Source: Eutypa lata
Lineage: Eukaryota; Ascomycota; Sordariomycetes; Xylariales; Diatrypaceae
Direction: 5' to 3'
Length of the DNA: 64,000 nt
Assembly (NCBI GenBank): GCA_022661535.1
Contig: JAKULF010000011.1
Coordinates: forward strand, 992,001-1,056,000
Part shown: one piece after another, positions 61,098 through 64,000 of the stretch
Numbering within the stretch: the first letter of the stretch is position 1
Layout of the letters: each line of letters opens with the position of its first letter
The notes under the pieces: model-generated
What the model was told of the DNA's origin: nothing
Database searches by the model: none
The model's input: only the letters and a program-made list of their open reading frames with translations
Translations under genes and position numbers: made by a program

Positions 61098-62134
61098 ATG
61101 TCGCCACTTCACAGCGCAGAAGGAGAAATCCCCTTTGATGCCCCAGGCACCTCAAAGCCATGTAAGACATGGTATAAGGTCGTCGGAAAGCTAGAGACCC
61201 CTCCTCTTATCGCCCTTCATGGTGGTCCAGGTGCCGGTCACGAATATATGACTCCGCTTGTTGACTTGTACGAAAAGAATGGAATCCCGATTATATTCTA
61301 TGACCAGATTGGATGCGGTCGCTCTACCCGTTTCCCAGAAAAAGTTGGGGATACATCATTCTGGACGTTCGATCTATTCACCCAGGAGCTGGAAAACCTC
61401 GTCACCCACTTCAATCTACATCAGCTAGGATTTTATATCCTTGGCCAGAGTTGGGGCGGCAGTGAGTTTCTATGAACATGGTCACAACCAACTTGGAGAG
61501 AGTCTGACCTAGGGATCTATATAGTGTTTGGGGGCATCTACGCCTCCCGTCGCCCCCAGGGTCTCAGGAAGCTGGTACTAGCAGGTACCCCTGCAAGCAT
61601 GCCATTATACGCAAAAGGCTGTAAATATCTTCTCTCTCAACTACCAGAGGACACTCGTAAAATCATCGAGGATTGCGAAGAGAAAAAGGATTACAGCTGC
61701 CCAGATTACCAGAAAGCAACCAGCGTGTTCTACGGGAGGTACTTTTGTCGGATTGATCCCTTGCCGGAGCCGATCCAAATCGGATTTCAGCACCTGCAAG
61801 AGGATTGTGTTGCGTACCAAACCTTGTAAGTCCATTAGCCTTACTCACTCATGTCCTATCATTAACTTCGATGCGCAGGCAAGGACCATCCGAGTTCACC
61901 ATTGTCGGGAGCTTCAAGGACTGGGAAGGTTGGAAGGAAGCTCATAATATAAATGCCCCAACTCTTCTCCTGAACGGCAAGTATGACGAGACTACAGACG
62001 CTTCTGTCGAGCCTTGGTTCAATGCTATCCCTCAGGTCAAATGGGTTACACTGGAGAAGTCAGCGCATATGACGCACTTTGAGGAGCGGGAACGATTCAT
62101 GGAGCTCTGTGGGGCTTTCCTTAGTAGTAACTAG
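61098..62134 (+). CDS. Proline iminopeptidase (alpha/beta hydrolase, peptidase S33)
   Basis: The exons are 61098–61461, 61525–61825 and 61879–62134, with introns of 63 and 53 nt, giving 306 residues, the usual length. The protein has the oxyanion motif HGGPGAGH (41–48), DQIGCGRS (69–76), the nucleophile Ser118 in GQSWGG (split by intron 1), Asp258 in NGKYDETTD and His285 in SAHMTHFEE. This complete triad fits enzymes that remove N-terminal proline or hydrolyse L-amino-acid amides; which one cannot be told. No signal peptide is seen, so it is probably cytosolic. ATG 61098 was chosen because the open frame upstream has no other ATG. RIP damage is absent although RIP-degraded repeats lie on both sides and a MITE ends 165 bases upstream. 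Confidence 0.92.
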
Positions 62135-63520
62135 AGGAGAGTTGATGTGTAGCCTGCGATTATTCGATGTATCTTGCTACAGGGATACAAGCAAGTCTGA
62201 TATGTAGGCATTCATACGGCATGGAGCACTGGGGTTTTTCTTTATTCAGCTCGACCGAGCCTTACCAACTATATTACAATCATTAAAACAACGCGTGGTG
62301 TTATCTAACTCTTTTGACGGCCTTTAATGTATTTGGGCACGCCAACCCGTATGAATCTATTAGTTAGTTACGTAGTGGCACGATCAGCAGAATTTTACCG
62401 GATTGGGGTGTAATTAGTTTGCTGTTGGGTGATTTGTGTCTTGGCTACAGGTAGAGTGGTAGTACAAACAAGCAACAGGTGATGCAATGCTACATAATCC
62501 AGATAACTTAAGCTTTCAATCGTAGATAGCCCAGCCTTGTGTTCTTCCCATCCTAGGGTGCTCCCCCATCTTGGCCGCCAACCCGCTGGAGAAGCTTCAC
62601 CATTAATTATGTAGCTACGCAAAACCGACCCCTGGAAGTGTAACCAAACTCTCCGGTATGGGAACAAAGCTGTGGAAACATAGATTGTATGCATAGTTAT
62701 CAGATGCAAACTGGCAAAGTATTGTTGGCTTTATAAACTTAAGTTCCAAGATAGAGACATGAAACCCTAGAGGTCTAGATCCCAGGCTCTAGCCATTGTC
62801 AGTGTAACAACAAGCACTAAAATATTATATCGCCGCCAACAGTTTGCTTCTTCGGCCCATCAGCGTAAAACATAACGTACTACGTATGTTATAAGAGTAT
62901 CCACGGAACTTATCCCGCTCTCCCCAGCTCATAATAATGGTTTCTCGGTTCTGTATGCAGCTTAGCTGCCTTGATATAACCCCACCTAAACAACAGCAGA
63001 CCAAAATAAGAGCTGCAGCTGTAGGTTCCCGATTAACATGTTCTTGATTATTCGATAGGATGAAAGCGTGAAATGCCTAAATGTGATCTGTCGGATCAGT
63101 TGCTATCTGGACGGAAGTCTCACCTGATTTGTGTGCAAGCCATGTACTTCTTAGCTACCTACAGCTGCTGTAAAGTTGGGCAGTAAGCAGTAAGCCCGGT
63201 CAAGAGTCTAAGAGTTATTATTCTTCGTAAATCCTATGTCTATTCTACGGCGCTACTTCGGGGTGGCATTATCGTATTAAAGCGAGGTTTCCTGGGCGAT
63301 CACTGATAACTGTGCCGCCTTGGTTGATATCTTCCTGACATAGGACATGCCTTGAAATATCCACAAGTCAAGAATGGCAACTATACAGGCAGTGAGTGAT
63401 GCCTCGCCCCCTCTCCCCTCCTTTCTATATCCCCCCTCTCTTTTATTTTTGCGCCTACGGTTTCGTCTATAAAGGTTTTGTAACGGAACATATCACGTAC
63501 AAGCTGATCTAAAAACAAGG
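62135..63520. other. 3' flank and intergenic region
   Basis: About 1.4 kb of ordinary sequence after the iminopeptidase gene. The longest frames are short and lack protein-like composition. It ends sharply at the A/T-rich repeat beginning at 63521. Confidence 0.6.
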
Positions 63521-64000
63521 TATAAATTATTACGAATAATAATAATTATTTAAAATGCTTTAAAATTTAAAATAAATAATTAAAAAAATTTATATATAAT
63601 ATAAAAACATTAAATATAAAATTATTTTACTTTAAAAGCTTAATAAATAACTTTAATTATAATATACTTTTTAAATTAAAACATTTTATAATATTTTTAA
63701 TTTAACGAATTATAATTTTTTTACTTTAATAAATACATTTTTTAATTTTTAAAATATTTTTTATAATTTATAATATTTTAATTAAAATTTAAATAATTAT
63801 ATTTTTAAAATAAAATTATTTAAATATAAAAAATTATATTTAATTATAAATATAATAATATTTTTATTATTTTTTTTAAATATAAAGTTTATATTAAATT
63901 TTATATTTTATTTAATTAAAAGTTATATATATTTTTTTTTAAATATAAATAAATAAAAATATAAATTATTATTTAAATATTTAAATTATAAAAGTTATTT
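63521..64000 (+). repeat. Dispersed repeat, copy 2, fully RIP-degraded
   Basis: A sharp border separates ordinary sequence (…aaaacaagg) from A/T-only sequence starting tataaattattacgaat. The first 190 bases or so align with 59792–59985, every intact C or G there being T or A here, apart from CpG. The element continues past the window end. Confidence 0.7.

Overview
The window looks like nuclear DNA of a filamentous ascomycete (Pezizomycotina). Genes carry short GT–AG introns of 53–172 nt, protein families are fungal (DUF6604, S33 proline iminopeptidase, GABA/choline-type permease, MOSC–reductase–ferredoxin fusion), and long blocks show the signature of repeat-induced point mutation (RIP): almost pure A/T, TpA everywhere, with the few remaining C and G mostly in CpG or CpT. 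The sequence does not fix genus or species.

Layout. 1–3.9 kb is RIP-degraded. 4.2–7.5 kb is a small intact island with an MFS transporter (minus) and a SnoaL-like protein (plus), diverging across a RIP-degraded spacer. 8–28 kb is a transposon nest: several copies of one long repeat unit (here called the arm repeat), two short LTR elements with gag-like interiors and recognisable target-site duplications, and minisatellite arrays that escaped mutation. 28–30.7 kb holds two convergent genes of unknown function. 30.7–48.6 kb has ordinary base composition, no convincing gene, many microsatellites, and a 0.94 kb TA-flanked inverted-repeat element that contains a Pol III-like box pair. 48.6–58.2 kb is a minus-strand series of genes: a small CxxC protein, a hypothetical protein, a MOSC–flavin reductase–2Fe-2S fusion, a DUF6604 protein, and a broken amino-acid permease. 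58.8–64 kb alternates RIP-degraded repeats with a proline iminopeptidase gene that has a MITE in its upstream region.

How the parts relate. No operon-like pathway is visible. The MFS/SnoaL pair could be the remnant of a metabolite cluster. The dominant story is genome defence: the same repeats appear both fully mutated and untouched, sometimes within a few hundred bases, and at least one gene fragment (the permease) carries a stop codon at a RIP-preferred site. The most unusual content is the pair of gag-only LTR elements that share interior and primer-binding region but not LTRs, and the arm repeat with its CpA-rich minisatellite in three mutational states.

All homologies were aligned by eye. 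Exon borders come from splice consensus plus reading frame. No database search was possible.
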